Source of the DNA: Collybiopsis luxurians FD-317 M1
Taxonomy: Eukaryota > Basidiomycota > Agaricomycetes > Agaricales > Omphalotaceae
Reading direction: 5' to 3'
NCBI GenBank assembly: GCA_000827265.1
Contig: KN834751.1
Coordinates: 1,607,123-1,671,122, forward strand
Length of the DNA stretch: 64,000 nucleotides
Each line of letters begins with the position of its first letter. Position 1 is the stretch's first letter. Shown here in pieces: positions 10,156-21,638 of the stretch. The notes beneath the pieces were generated by a model that ran no database searches, was not told where the DNA came from, and saw nothing but the letters and a program-made list of their open reading frames with translations. The translations under genes were made by a program, and so were the position numbers.

Positions 10156-12113
10156 TTAGAAGAAGATTGGACCTGGTATGGCGGGTTCACTGTCTTTCCT
10201 CCCTTTGTCGTAGGCTGCTGATTCTGTTTCCTTCAATGAAGAGACAAAATTTGCTTTACGCTTCTCTTCGTCATTTTCAACAATGGCGCGATGAAAGGTA
10301 TTAGACTTGGCCTGACGTTCTTCTGATTTGAGTTCTGGTTGTACTCGATCATGTCTATTGCTGTTCTGGCCCGAAGCAATGTTTTCATGGAAGCAGGCAT
10401 ATGTACAATCTAGGACAGCAGAGGGGAATTTCGTTATAGTTATTTCTCCATCACAGTCGGAATGTCACTCACGCTCGCAGTTGACGATTTTGAGGCGCTT
10501 ACTTAGATCTCGAATCAATTTTGAGTCGCTTGGCATTTTCTTTTCATCCTACAGCCGAGTGAGATGATGTCCGAAAGAAGTACACAGTACGAGAAGTAAC
10601 GCTCACTCTATGAATGACGGATGCCCAGTCGTCATCGTGAGTAATTGCGACATCCACTTCCTCATGCTAGAGCACGAAAATATTGGATCGATTCAAATGC
10701 ATCTGAGCATTCAAACCTACATTGTCCAATATCCACCGATTGATGGTATCCGAAGGATGATTCACCTGGATTTTTAACAAGTAAATTACATTTCCAGGCG
10801 ATTTTAGATCTTTGACTACCCACCTGATATCGGACAGGATAGCTGGTCTCTAAGCAGCAATCGACAGAGGAAAAACCCTGAACAGAGTCTAGCGAAGGAA
10901 TATTAATGGAGTCAGTTTTCTGAGTAAATGTTTCGATATCTATATGGCGAATATCTGTCACTTCAGTAGATATCATGAATGGATTTCTTGTGCGGTTTCG
11001 GATGGCTATTCTTAACCCACGAAGAAAGACAGAGCCCGATGGTACTCCAGAGATATCTGCATCGCTTGAAGTCGCTGCATACTCACATCTACCAAATCTG
11101 TATTTTGGTGGCCCACCGATGTGACCAGCAGGCTTCGGAACAAAGTCCAGGCGGACTGGCCTTTGCTGAGGACTTGCATTATTGAATGATGCTACGCCCC
11201 AAGCGCGCGCTTTGTCGCAGCCAGTGACAAAATATAGTCCTTCCTTTAATCCCATAGCCAAACCGTCCGGAGGGTCGCCGTTGACAAAGTCATACCAGGA
11301 TTGTGCACATTCCACGGTGTATTGGTAGAGCGCAGATGACTGCATGTGATCTATTCTCTTCCCTCCCTCTGGTAAGATGAGCAAGGCACCTTGGGTCGCC
11401 GATGAGATATATGATAACCCGGCGCCAATCTCCTCCGGAACACCTCTGTAGATATAATAAAATTCAAATCAATAGATAATCGGACAAAAACAATAGAAAC
11501 TCATACGGGACTTGCGTTTGGCCGAGATGAAAAGGAATATGGTTCTTGGAAATCTCAGAAGCCTCGCTGGCGACGTGGGATCCCGGTTCAAATTCTTCTG
11601 GTACTTCTTCAATATGATGGTAGTAAATATCCTTGGGGAGAGGTCGAAAATTTGGAGGAACTCTGCCCGCATTGATCGCATGATCTGCAGAGTGGAATAC
11701 ATTGAAGAGATAGGTGAAACCCCCAAATTCGTTCAAGATCCCGACATCTCCAATACGAGCGCCTTCTCGTTTGTAAGCCTCTGGTAAGTGCGCTCCTTGG
11801 GCTCTTGGCTTCCACAGAGGATACCCTCTCTTTGCAAGTAGCAGTGTGCGCGCATACACCTGGGCAGTAGATTCAGGAGGTTTACGTTCGTTATATATCG
11901 GCAACGGCAGGGTAGGTATGGGCATAACCGCAGAGTTGGTGTTTGTAGAAGGTGGTCTGGAGCAGGTCACGCAGTGAGGCTCACTGGTAGCGATGAAACT
12001 GCAATTATCGAAGCGAGGCCTCGCAGCATTAGCGAAAAATCTGTCAAATGAGCTTCAAAAGCGAGCTTCTGCCTGCTAATTGGAACATACGAAGATACGC
12101 TTTCCTGCGACAT
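10156..12113 (-). CDS. uncharacterised Agaricomycete protein, seven exons
   Basis: Reconstructed exons are 12113-12091, 12040-11507, 11445-10824, 10765-10721, 10666-10607, 10548-10473 and 10409-10156. All phases agree, giving 537 aa. The protein begins MSQESVSSFFANAARPRFDN, followed by a Pro-rich segment. It then has blocks I recognise from a widespread but unnamed Agaricomycete family: YPLWKP, GARIGDVGILNEFGGFTYLFN, an 'ADHAINAGRVPP..F.PLP' stretch, GALLILPEGGKR, a 'SWYDFVNG' block, LYFVTGCDKARAWGVASF, and near the C-terminus INRWILDN and VDVAITHDDDW. The last exon adds a charged hydrophilic tail that is less certain. No catalytic motif, signal peptide or transmembrane segment is obvious. 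Members of this family are often predicted in the same genomes as expanded NACHT proteins, but no function can be assigned from sequence. Confidence 0.75.
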
Positions 12114-12867
12114 GATGGGAGATATCGAGCGAGGGAGGGAAGTTGCGACCTTGTCGCTGTATATAGTAGCACATCTGACAGCATTCAGGCTAGTCATCAG
12201 GAAAGACCAAGGTGAACGATTAAAAGAAGCAAAAGTACGCTGATGGCCGACCCGGACATTACAGCTGTGTAGGCTGAACGCTGAGCGCTGAGTACCTGTT
12301 CATCCCATCTAGCAGCTTTAGTCTGTTTGTGGACCTTATTGCAATGCTATGTATTTGAGCTAAGCCGTGAAATCAGGGATAGCGCGATGTACACTTATTC
12401 TTGGCTGAGATTTACTGGGAAGCTGTACCTATCAAACCTTGTTCGCCTTCCTTACCCCCCAGGGCTTGTATGTGACCATGTGTACGTGCATAAGTAAGCC
12501 ACCGCGGGTGAGCAGGCTTGAATTTGGCCAGGAATTGGCCTCGATACAGTAAGGGCTGGCATAAGACGTCGGAAGATGGCGATCCAAGACTTCAAGACAT
12601 AAAAAGCTACGATGGGGAACAATCTCTTCAGTGAGTTTGAATAACTTACATAAATCTGGTCAGAAATACTGCGCATAGATGCATGTTTTTGATGAAGATC
12701 GTACGCGTAGAAAGGTTGAAGGCGTTGATGAAGGGAGGATGCAAGCGCAACATCTTGTTATTTAATCTAATCATCTGTAGACTTGTTATCTTATCTTATC
12801 ACTGAGAATGATCATGTGCACCTTGATATCACTTTTACGCCGCGACGTCCATAACGGCGAACGCGGT
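12114..12867. other. divergent intergenic region
   Basis: This lies between two divergently transcribed genes (10156-12113 minus, REX1 plus) and presumably holds both promoters. The 100 bases before REX1 are the part also found at 9570-9666. No RNA gene was seen. Confidence 0.4.
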
Positions 12868-15268
12868 ATGAAGCGTTCAACGACGTCCCTTCCCTCATCT
12901 CCCGATCCACAAAAAAGTAAAAAAGTCAAGCTGAGTCCGGACACAAGCGACAATGAACCAGCGGCTGAATGGACAAAAGTAGAAAAACGAAAGAAGAAAA
13001 AAGCTCAAAAGGCAGAAGCGTCGATGCAGCCGAGGTTCATGTATTCAAATGGCGATATATTGCAGAGACAGAAGGCTATTGGCGTTGAGGAAATCAGAGA
13101 CTTGGCGCTGCATATCGTCGCTGATGCGCCCCCTCCGAATTGGATTCGCGTCGAGGTAGGGAGCGGTTCAAGTAGTTTTCAAATTTTCTTACTTTTTCTA
13201 ACTATCGCGCTATATAGAATTCACATATGATCCCAAAAGTTGTCGTTGTTCTTGTCCCTGGTCTAACTCCAGATGTACTCGGTATGCCACCCCCGCCAAC
13301 GAACGCGCTCAAGAATCCAAACATGCCATTATCCATTCCCCTTCCGCCTCGCCCTGATCCGTCGAAGCCAACGCCATTGAGCGTCCCCTTCATCTCGTCG
13401 ACATTCAGCCATGCATGTCCCACACGAGCACCGGGAGACCAGACGAGAATGCACAGTGTCCTCAGTTCGTTTTTCAATCTTCCCATTAGCGGAGCGGAGA
13501 AGAAGAGAAGACTGGAAGCGCAGGAAAAGGAAAAAGCGAAAGCAAAAAATTGTGCGTTTTTGTTACTTTTTTCTTTATGCTTTGGGGGAATGTTCTTGTT
13601 AAGTTAATCCTGTCCGTTGCTCAGCAGAACCTGGATCGAAAAACCCGTCGGAATATATCCTCACCGTCGAGCAAATGATTGAAAACGAGTACCCGATTCC
13701 GTCCTATATGGCTGATGTGGATAACGACAGACCCCCGGGATGGGTTGAGACCCCTCAGGAACCCAAGCAGACTGGCCAAGAGGAAACGCCTGGTGCTCGG
13801 AGGAAGGCCTATGGTATAGATTGTGAAATGGTATATATTATATCGGTTTTCTATTTCCGGCCCGCTAAGTTGTTTCTTTTTCGGTGTACAGTGCATGACG
13901 GAGGACGGAAAAGAACTGACGAGGGTTTGTATGATCGATTATGATACTCAACTCGTCGTGTATGACCAGCTCGTCAAGCCAAGTAAACCTATCACGGATT
14001 ATCTCACAAGGTAAACTCATTCCTTCTCTCCATTTTTTTCGGTTTAACGCGTTTGAATCAATAGATGGTCAGGAATCACTGAAGAAGCACTCTCTACCGC
14101 AACGACAACGTTCGCCCAAGCCCAAGCGCGCGTACTGCAATTCCTTAGTCCTGTGTCTCCGCCTCCACCCAAACCCAACCCGTTCTCGACTAAACAGCCC
14201 GCATCTGCCCCTCCTCCCCCCGCACTCGCACTGACCCCCATCCTCCTTGGGCACTCCCTCGAATCTGACCTAAAAGCACTCAAAATCGCACACCCTCTCT
14301 GCGTTGACACCGCACTTATCTACTCTCATCCACGAGGGAGACCTCTGAAACCAGGCTTAGCGTGGTTGACGAGGAAATGGTGCGGGAGGGAGATTCAGAA
14401 CCGCGGAGAGGGGGGACACGATCCCGAAGAGGATGCCCGGGCTGCGATGGATTTGGTGAGGAAGAAGGTCGAGGGCGGGAGGGACTTTGGGGATTTGGGG
14501 AGGGCTGATTTGGAGGGGTTGTTTGATCGGATGGGGAGGGCTGTTAAACGTCGGAATACGGCGGGGGGTGGTGGGGGTGGTAGCGGAACGGCTGGGGAGA
14601 GGATTAGGACTGCGGTGGTGGATGTGGGTGCGAATGTGGGTATGATGCACGGGAGTAAGGCGAGTACGAGTGTGGGGTGTAAGGATGATGCGGAGGTGGT
14701 GGAGAAGTTTGGGGAGGTGGTGGGAAGTCATGATTTTGTGTTTGTGAGGTTGATGGGGATTGCGGGGGTTAGGGGGTGGATTACGCCGAGGGGAAATGGT
14801 GGTAACAACGCTAATGATTCTTCGGATGCAACGACGACGACGCCTTCATCTGCACCGCCCCAACCTCCGGCGCCCGCACCAGTACCTGCGGACCCAACAC
14901 CGGAGGCTCTATCAGAGGCTTTAAAAACAATGTCTACGCACCTGTCGACGATGCACGCTGCGTTGCCTCCGCGTACGGCGCTGCTCATCTTCACGGGGCA
15001 CAGTGATCCCAGGAAGATGAGTGAGCTGGCTAAGAGGAAAGCTGCGTTTGAGAGTGCGATTAGGAAGGGCGGATCGGGCGGTATCGGAGGCGGAGTGAGT
15101 GTGGGAGCGGGTGGGGTTGGTGTGGATGGAAAGGGGGTTGGAGACGCGGTAGGTGCAGGGGCTGTGGAAGTGCAAGAGATTAGGTGGACAGCGGGTGATA
15201 TGAGGGAGTTGGAGGAGGCGGTGGAGGTTGCGAAGAGGGGGTTGTTCTTTGTCGGTGTTAAGGCGTAG
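12868..15268 (+). CDS. REX1: REX1-type RNA exonuclease (DEDDh family)
   Basis: Five exons, 12868-13155, 13218-13551, 13625-13830, 13892-14010 and 14065-15268, encode 716 aa with all phases matching. The DEDDh 3'-5' exonuclease motifs are visible in order: YGIDCEMC (Exo I, Asp and Glu), GHSLESDLKAL (Exo II Asp) and GHDPEEDARAAMDLV (Exo III His and Asp). LAWLTRKWCGREIQ just before Exo III is characteristic of the Rex1/Rnh70 branch. In yeast that nuclease trims the 3' ends of 5S rRNA and tRNA precursors in the nucleus. The N-terminus is Lys-rich (KRKKKKAQK, KKVKL), consistent with nuclear targeting. The catalytic core is split by a Pro/Ala loop, and the C-terminal 250 residues contain Gly/Ala- and Pro-rich low-complexity stretches. 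The start is ATG 12868 rather than ATG 12808, because the duplicated fragment at 9667 aligns from that methionine. Confidence 0.9.
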
Positions 15269-15619
15269 ACGTTGGTGGTGTAGAAAAAGGTGGATGGGGA
15301 AGGAGGGTGGCTTGTGATTGCCACCTATATACTCTGATTGCAGTCGATCCGTTTCTGATGTGTCGAGTGAGTATGTGGGCTTATAACCTATAGGATACGT
15401 AACATATAGCAAATGTACATGGCCACCGAATGTTGATAATCATTGTACATATGTTCATGTAACGTTCGCGTTATCGTTTTCGATGAAATTGTTCCTTCTT
15501 TGTCGACTACCTCCAGTGCTTTGTATAAAGCGGTCTGTCGGGAGATTGTAGGTATGTGCATTTCACTTTTGCAAAAGATATCTAATATATGCTACTATTT
15601 TATCGGCAGAAAGTTCAAC
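15269..15619. other. 3' flank of REX1 and 5' flank of tRNA-Asp
   Basis: No gene recognised. The sequence presumably contains the REX1 3' UTR. Confidence 0.35.
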
Positions 15620-15712
15620 TCCCTGGTAGTATATCGGTTAGTACACGCGCCTGTCATAAATGTCAAAAGGGTGTTGCCGCGCGAAAGCTGGGTTCGACTC
15701 CCAGCCAGGGAG
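15620..15712 (+). tRNA. tRNA-Asp (GTC), intron-containing
   Basis: The acceptor stem TCCCTGG (15620-15626) pairs with CCAGGGA (15705-15711), with discriminator G at 15712. The D arm has TAGTATATCGGTTAGTA, and the T arm AGCTGGGTTCGACTCCCAGC carries a perfect B box. The anticodon stem CGCGC pairs with GCGCG across a loop CTGTCA, giving anticodon GTC, followed by an intron of about 21 nt starting after position 37. A short T run follows at 15720-15727, a likely Pol III terminator. Confidence 0.9.
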
Positions 15713-16846
15713 ATTCCGATTTTTTTGTCTTTTTTTATTTCCTCTCTCTCTTTCTTTCTGTCTCTCCTTTTTCTCTGTTCATCTCACTTAACGGACAGTG
15801 TGCTCATGCGAATTTAATGTATAGAATATATCCAAGCTGGTAAGTATATTTGTTTAGTTATTTTCATTCGAGTCCTGCCTGGTAATCTTAATTTCAGTGT
15901 TCTTCGCACCACTATCACTATCACTACCAATATCTATTCATGACACCCCCAGACGACACAATTATTAACCGTCTTTGTTCTCCGCTCCTTGCACCCACCT
16001 GCATCAATATCAAGTCGCCGCATGCTGGTGGATTTCTGTATCACCCCATCGGATTGATCATCTGAGTGTTAGTTTGAAGTATTTTTAGCGCGGTGGTCGC
16101 TGGTGAAGTAGTTGTGTCGAGTCATACTTGAAAGGCGGAATAAACGGAAAGATGGGTCGAGATGTTTGTCAGTAAACGCGCAGGATTGACCAACATGATG
16201 CATGGATAGTAATACAAATCCGTACCCTCTCGGAGTCTAGATTGATCCCGGCTGAGCATTTTAAGAGCATTCTAAGTAGGGTTTTCGCGTTTTTCGCAGC
16301 TCGATATATCCACGCTCAGCGAGAGCGTCTGCATTTTTAAAATTTGAAGGTTCCAAAGACCGAAATATTCGACGAGGAGAGAGAGGGGGGATCGATGGAA
16401 TTTTGAATGCTGTGGTGTGCCAATTTAGATCGCCAGATCTACTGTATATTGCTGAAGTGACTCCAGACCTGGTATGTACTCTTAAAAAATCTTCAGATAG
16501 GCCTTCTTACGTGAACTATTTTCGTAGAAGATACGAGGATATGTATGAGCCTCGAGCAATCATCTTTTGTCAATTGATTGATTGTTGAGATGATCTCGCA
16601 CCCGACATGCAGTTTTATTGGCGGCAAGAAGACTGATAGAGTGGTGTTTGAGCCTACATAGCTGCTTGATTACTTATGGCCCTAAGTATGGGGGAGAGAC
16701 ATCGCCGAACCGACCTGTTTAGAGCAGTCCATGCCGTGTCCTGTTCTTTCTTCCTAATACCTGATCGATTAGCTGTACAACTGTTCGGCATTGGAAAATG
16801 ATTTAATGACGCAATCTCCGAGCAGCGAATCTTCACCTAAACCATC
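15713..16846. other. intergenic, no gene recognised
   Basis: The first 100 bases are pyrimidine-rich and include the T-run terminator of the tRNA. The remainder contains only short unsupported frames and the promoter region of the PhzF-like gene. Confidence 0.4.
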
Positions 16847-17773
16847 ATGTCGACTTCGGCCGAGTTTCAAACCATCGATGTGTTCACGCAGAAGCGTTTT
16901 CGAGGAAATCCTCTCGCTGTTATCCTCGCAAACTCCGCCCCTCTCACGCCGGAACAAAGACAGCTGGCTGCGCGGGAATTCAATCTTTCGGAAACGATTT
17001 TCATTCACCGTGGCCCAGCGAACCTTGCAGACTTTGATGCTCCGTTTACCATCAACATTCATACAATTAACGAGGAGCTTCCTTTTGCTGGACACCCTAC
17101 CATAGGCGCAGGATGGGTCCTATCGCAACTTTATCCCACGCGTAAAGTGTTCACGCTGTCCACGAAAGCAGGGAAAATCCCTGTTACAATCTCACCGAAT
17201 GGCGGAGTAAAACTTCAGGTCCCGATTGACTTCAAAGAGCACGCGCCTTTTTATGCTCCGCAGGTCAAATCTCCAGCCGTCCAGCCACGTCTCCAACTGG
17301 CTGACTATGTCAATGGCGTAGAAGGCCCAGAGGCAGTCGCATCAATCGTAAAGGGAATGACATTTATGTTGTTCCAACTTTCGTCCGTAGACAGTCTGTC
17401 TAGGGTACAACCCCTTCCTTCTCCCTTTAAAATTCCCGCAGAACATCTCGGAGCTTGGGCTGGGTTTAGCTCACTCTACGTTTTTGTAATTCTTCCGGAT
17501 GTCGATACCGATGGGGCGACAACTATTCGAACTCGGATGTTTGAGGGAAGCGCGGAGGATCCTGCCACTGGCTCTGCAGCTTCAACGCTTTGTGGGTGGC
17601 TCGGAAGGAAGAAAGGCCCTGGCTCGTGGAAGTTTAGGGTTATCCAGGGTGTCGAGATGGGAAGGGAAAGTCATATTGGGGTTTTTGTTGATGTAGGCAG
17701 CGATGGAGAAGTGGTCCATATTGACTTGGTTGGAGAGGCTGTCAAGATCATGGAAGGCACTATCCAGTTTTGA
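16847..17773 (+). CDS. PhzF-family isomerase/epimerase-like protein
   Basis: A single uninterrupted exon of 308 aa starting MSTSAEFQTIDVFTQKRFRG. It shows the PhzF signature blocks: 'VDVFT...F.GNPLAV' near residues 9-25, FNLSETIFI at about 45-53 with the catalytic-type Glu, ELPFAGHPTIGAGWVL at about 78-93, and FEGSAEDPATGSAASTLCGW at about 230-250. PhzF proteins have a diaminopimelate epimerase-like two-lobe fold. The bacterial prototype isomerises trans-2,3-dihydro-3-hydroxyanthranilate in phenazine synthesis, and the substrate of the fungal members is generally unknown. Length is normal for the family (280-310 aa), and both lobes and the acidic catalytic residue appear intact. No targeting signal is visible, so it is probably cytosolic. 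Confidence 0.92.
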   Translation: MSTSAEFQTIDVFTQKRFRGNPLAVILANSAPLTPEQRQLAAREFNLSETIFIHRGPANLADFDAPFTINIHTINEELPFAGHPTIGAGWVLSQLYPTRKVFTLSTKAGKIPVTISPNGGVKLQVPIDFKEHAPFYAPQVKSPAVQPRLQLADYVNGVEGPEAVASIVKGMTFMLFQLSSVDSLSRVQPLPSPFKIPAEHLGAWAGFSSLYVFVILPDVDTDGATTIRTRMFEGSAEDPATGSAASTLCGWLGRKKGPGSWKFRVIQGVEMGRESHIGVFVDVGSDGEVVHIDLVGEAVKIMEGTIQF

Positions 17774-18434
17774 GTAGGTTGATTGAGTATACCAAAACAA
17801 AGTAAGATTCTATGCTTTTACCACTAGTGCGAATGATTTACCAGAAGCTACCTGGTGGAACATCTGAATTTGCAAATAGCATGGTGCAACTTTACTACAT
17901 GCCGCATAGCCTATTTATTTCGAAACGGAAGCGAGTTGACCGAATGGCAACTGCAAGTGGCACTGTGACCTCACAAACAGCTTGTCAATACATAAAGCTT
18001 TTGGTTCCAATAGTATCCAAAAGCGGGGCCAGCATGTGAATATACAAATATGGAAGCTGGATATGCAAATTATGGCATTTACAAATGCCGGTGAGTTGCC
18101 AGCGTGTCAGCGCGACGCTGTCGAACAGTTTTTGCCGGAACAGTCTAACAGATAGGAAAAAATTTGATGCAATCACAATCAAAGCATCCGCGCTGATACC
18201 TTTAGACAATTAATTTCCTATAAATGAGCGTTACACTGTTACGGTCCATAAACTCAGACTATAAGGATAATTTCTTCATTTCATCCGGACTCGTGTCTTT
18301 CTTTTACTTTAAAAAAGTAGGAGAGCTCAAAATCAAACCTTCAACGACTGACAAGTAATTTAAATAAATACTAGTATGTATTCCCTATCAGTGAATATGG
18401 AACTGTAAGTATGCTAGGCTTCCTCATAAAACTT
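17774..18434. other. intergenic between convergent genes
   Basis: This lies between the PhzF-like gene and the 3' end of the minus-strand seven-TM gene. An 8-bp inverted repeat (GCTTTTGG / CCAAAAGC, about 17997-18024) is present but is not followed by anything suggesting a defined element. No gene recognised. Confidence 0.35.
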
Positions 18435-19669
18435 TCAAACCGACGAGAAAGACTCTCCCTGCTTTTCTTTATCATCCATGTGTGTTACTTGAGTCATTTC
18501 TACCCGTATGCCATCGACGGTAGTGGTGGAAATATCATTGCTACCTGACTTCATGGCAGCAAATTGAATAACATTTTGCTGAGTTGGTATAACATTGGCA
18601 TCTGTTGTACCGGTTGAATAAGGATTGCGGTTTCTACTAAGGACAAGATGCCGGTAAACATAGCACGCCATGACATTGGTGAGCATGACATTCGGGATGG
18701 TGAGGGCAGTTTGAACTTCTCCATTGACCGGGGCATACATCAAAGAAATTGTCAGAAGATTTCCCAGAACCGTTATGCTTATTACAACGTCAATATGGTT
18801 AGTAAACAGGGGTAATTTGAACGAGAAGGCGTACAGGTAGTAAGTCTGGCCATCACGAAACATTGCCTTGGTAAATGCTGGCAAATGGGTCCCCAATAAA
18901 CGCTCTCGGAAGGTACGAGCGGTCGCAAAACTGTAGGCCGTGAGCTTGAAGGACACTGCAAGGAAGACGATGGTGTCATGGACAGTAGGAACAATGACTG
19001 CTGCTCCGGTGTAGGCTGTCACATTGGTTGATACGCAGTACTTGGTAGGTCCATTATTGATTGAAACCGTGCCAAAGGGCACAACAATACAAGCTCCAAG
19101 GACAGTAACCCATAAAAAGGCAAAGAATGCGATCACATATCTGTGACCCTGGTAGACAGCGCGAGCCCTGAAGAAAAAGAGCAAGCAGGAACCAGCAATT
19201 CCAACTGGATAGAAGCTGTCAATAACAATATTCGCGGCGTTACAGTTGCCTATCGGGTAAGCTGAAAATATGTTATCAAAAGTATGTCCCAATTTCAATA
19301 GTTAAAGCCCACCGACTTCCGAAAATTGCTCGTCCGAGAACAAATGTCAGTGCTCCGATTCTATTTACATGCCATTATTTTTTTCTATAAAGTGCAAGGG
19401 TGCTCAGCGCATACCTTGATATCACGTATACTGCGAGAAGAAGTTTATTCTTCGCAGTGTGAAATACTTTCCAATCAGCAGTGACATTGGACAGGATATC
19501 CCAAATAAAAATCTAGAATTTGCAGTAGGTACATGTCCCCCATATAGACAATGGAACATACTGCTGTTGATGCTACATCGATGTAGCTGTCGATCTGAGT
19601 TTGTAGAGCAATAGATGGGGGGAGGAGCTGGAAGGGAATAGTAGGGCCCACGTCTGTACTGTTCGACAT
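18435..19669 (-). CDS. seven-transmembrane protein of an Agaricomycete-expanded family
   Basis: Four exons, 19669-19562, 19512-19415, 19360-19317 and 19261-18435, give 358 aa with matching phases; the third donor (GTCGGT) is the weakest call. After an N-terminal stretch rich in polar residues come FIWDIL, a long series of hydrophobic helices including FYPVGIAGSCLLFFFRARAV, VIAFFAFLWVTVLGACIVV and VHDTIVFLAVSFKL, and a 'DGQTYYLY' block before the last helices. The C-terminus is a polar cytosolic tail of about 70 residues. This arrangement matches a large family of receptor-like seven-TM proteins seen in Agaricomycetes, with no known ligand. It does not carry canonical class motifs of the pheromone receptor STE3. 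It probably sits in the plasma membrane. Confidence 0.8.
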
Positions 19670-21051
19670 TGTCCCAATTCTGGCAATGGGATTAGTTTTT
19701 TGAAAAATCGATATGCTTTTATAATAGGAGCACGGTATTAGGCCCAAACCGAGAAGATTTCACTGCTCCGACTTCTTGCCTGATAATCAAATTCGCAGCC
19801 TACCTTCATCAAAGGAGCTGGCAGTGCGTTTAAATGTAACCGCATGACTGGAGCCTGACGAGTACGTATGATGAACAAGGTCAGGCGCCAATGCGCCCCA
19901 AAACTCTTCTTTAAATTCCGTAACCCATTGTATACGTGGATGTCTCCGGAAGAATGAGATGAGATAAAACATGAAATTTATTATTGACCAAGGCCCGATT
20001 GCCGAAAAGTTGGAAGTATATACTGGGACGTTGATAACTTTAATAGGAAGCTGTTAAATGTCTAGCTAGCATTAGTAGCATGAGCAAAGAACGTCTCGAT
20101 GGTGTACCTAAGATAGCATCATATTTAGTTTTCGGTTGCCGCTACGTACCTCGTGGATAATTAGGATATCGAAGGCGATGGCATCAGAGTCGACCAAAGG
20201 ATATCGTGATTTATTAAACATGATATCCGTGATGTTGATGATTCGCCGTAATTGGGATGGAATAAGTAATATATGAAAAAAATTGATGCCCTTTCAAACT
20301 TGGTCCAGCGATTGAGCGATTGAGATTCTGGCTCCTGCCCCCTGGCGTTTCAAGTAGTGACATTTCTTTACGGCAATTCACTCTCTATCAGACTTCCTTG
20401 CTTTTGCTCTCTTTTACTAGACCCATCACCATCTGCTTCATCGGACGAAGGTTCGATTTATGAACCGAGCAACGCTGTCAGCGCACAAAAAATCTGCCTG
20501 GAGGCAAAGATCTGAGTTCGCGAAGAAGTCTTGAAGTTCCCGTCAAAGTGAATCTTTAGGATTCACGGTACAGTAAGCGTCAGGCACTACGTTGTACATT
20601 GTATGTGGGTTCACCGATCTGTTTCGCAGTGAAGGGATTGCTACAATCAGATCTTAATGGGCCGCGCTACAATTCCCTACAGTGCCGATGTGCCGCATCA
20701 CCTGCTCTCCATCTCTCAAGCAGGTGACCAATTAAGCTCTTTCCCGAAGCCCTTGGTTCGAATGCATGCGATATGCGGATGTCAACTTGAATTAGCAATT
20801 TGAATCACTGGCATCATCGACAGTAAAGAAGCACTCACCACCGCCACCACAATGATGAAACCCAGGAACGCGTACTTGTTACAGTTACAATGCATTGCTC
20901 TCCATGTACACCAAGATATCATCTGTTCGGCCTCCTCCCCTTGTGCCTTTCTCCTCCTCCAACTCTCACTCACATCACTGTGATTATTACTCTTCAAATT
21001 GCATAGCCTCTCCGCACTGATAAGTAATACCTAGTTGTTAACAATAAAGAT
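19670..21051. other. intergenic, no gene recognised
   Basis: Several short minus-strand frames exist, one (20782-20997) with a single hydrophobic helix, but none has a recognisable family or a supporting splice path. This may include decayed gene fragments. Confidence 0.4.
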
Positions 21052-21127
21052 TGACCAAGCTGGGAATTGAACCCAGGTCCCTGCCACTTTCCAGGGACAG
21101 TGCTCTAACCAACTGAGCTACTCGACC
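21052..21127 (-). tRNA. tRNA-like sequence with good A and B boxes (possible pseudogene or SINE head)
   Basis: Read on the minus strand, GGTCGAG (21127-21121) can pair with CTTGGTC (21059-21053) using several G-U pairs. TAGCTCAGTTGGTTAGAGC is a good D arm/A box, and CTGGGTTCAATTCCCAG a good T arm/B box. The anticodon domain is abnormal: 24 bases lie between D and T arms, and they fold better as a 7-bp hairpin (GTCCCTG/CAGGGAC) than as a standard anticodon arm. A CTGGAAA loop (anticodon GGA, Ser) can be read, but its stem does not pair. So this is a tRNA-derived locus whose identity and function are uncertain. Confidence 0.55.
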
Positions 21128-21278
21128 ATTGGTGTCCAATGGATATGGATTCAATCTCAATCCAACACTAGTTGAGGTGAAGCTTCCTGATTTTCAGACT
21201 ATAATAGTTGGAGCTGGGAAATTCTGTGGAGGAAAGCTCAGAGTTAAAGGGGAGCGCAATCCAGAGCATGTGCCTAGT

Positions 21279-21638
21279 GTTAAGGTAGATGCTGTTCTAC
21301 ACCCCTAATGGACTTTCTATGTATTTCCCATTTATAGTACTTGATTAGTAATACATTTCCGATCTCTAGTTATGAGTCAGATTCCCTTTTTCCTTTTCTT
21401 CTCTTTACCCACTACATTCCTTATCTATCCTACCTATATGAGGCTGCCACCTTCGTTGTGAGTTCATACTTATATATAGCATATACCGGGCACATTACTA
21501 ACTTACCTAGTATATAACATCTTTACTGTTCTAGGTATCTACATTCATTATCACCGTATACCTTCGTTTATATAACATCTTTACTGTTCTAGCTCATCAA
21601 TGTGCTCCCAAAGTCCTATCATAATCCTGCGCTCAACA
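21279..21638 (+). repeat. 5' LTR of the copia element
   Basis: Starts TGTTAAGGTAGATG and ends GCGCTCAACA. It contains two copies of the block TAACATCTTTACTGTTCTAG, about 60 bp apart, which recur in the 3' LTR. TATA-like stretches (ACTTATATATAGC) occur mid-LTR. Confidence 0.95.

Noticed and set aside
12808..12867. Upstream ATG at 12808 as the REX1 start
   Set aside because: The duplicated fragment at 9667 begins its coding similarity at the later methionine (12868), and the 20 extra residues have no resemblance to the family.
14560..14600. G-run cluster in REX1 exon 5 as a regulatory G-quadruplex
   Set aside because: It lies within Gly/Ala-rich coding sequence of a long G-rich exon, so codon composition explains it.
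17990..18030. Hairpin GCTTTTGG/CCAAAAGC
   Set aside because: Only 8 bp with a 12-base loop and no associated feature; expected by chance at this scale.
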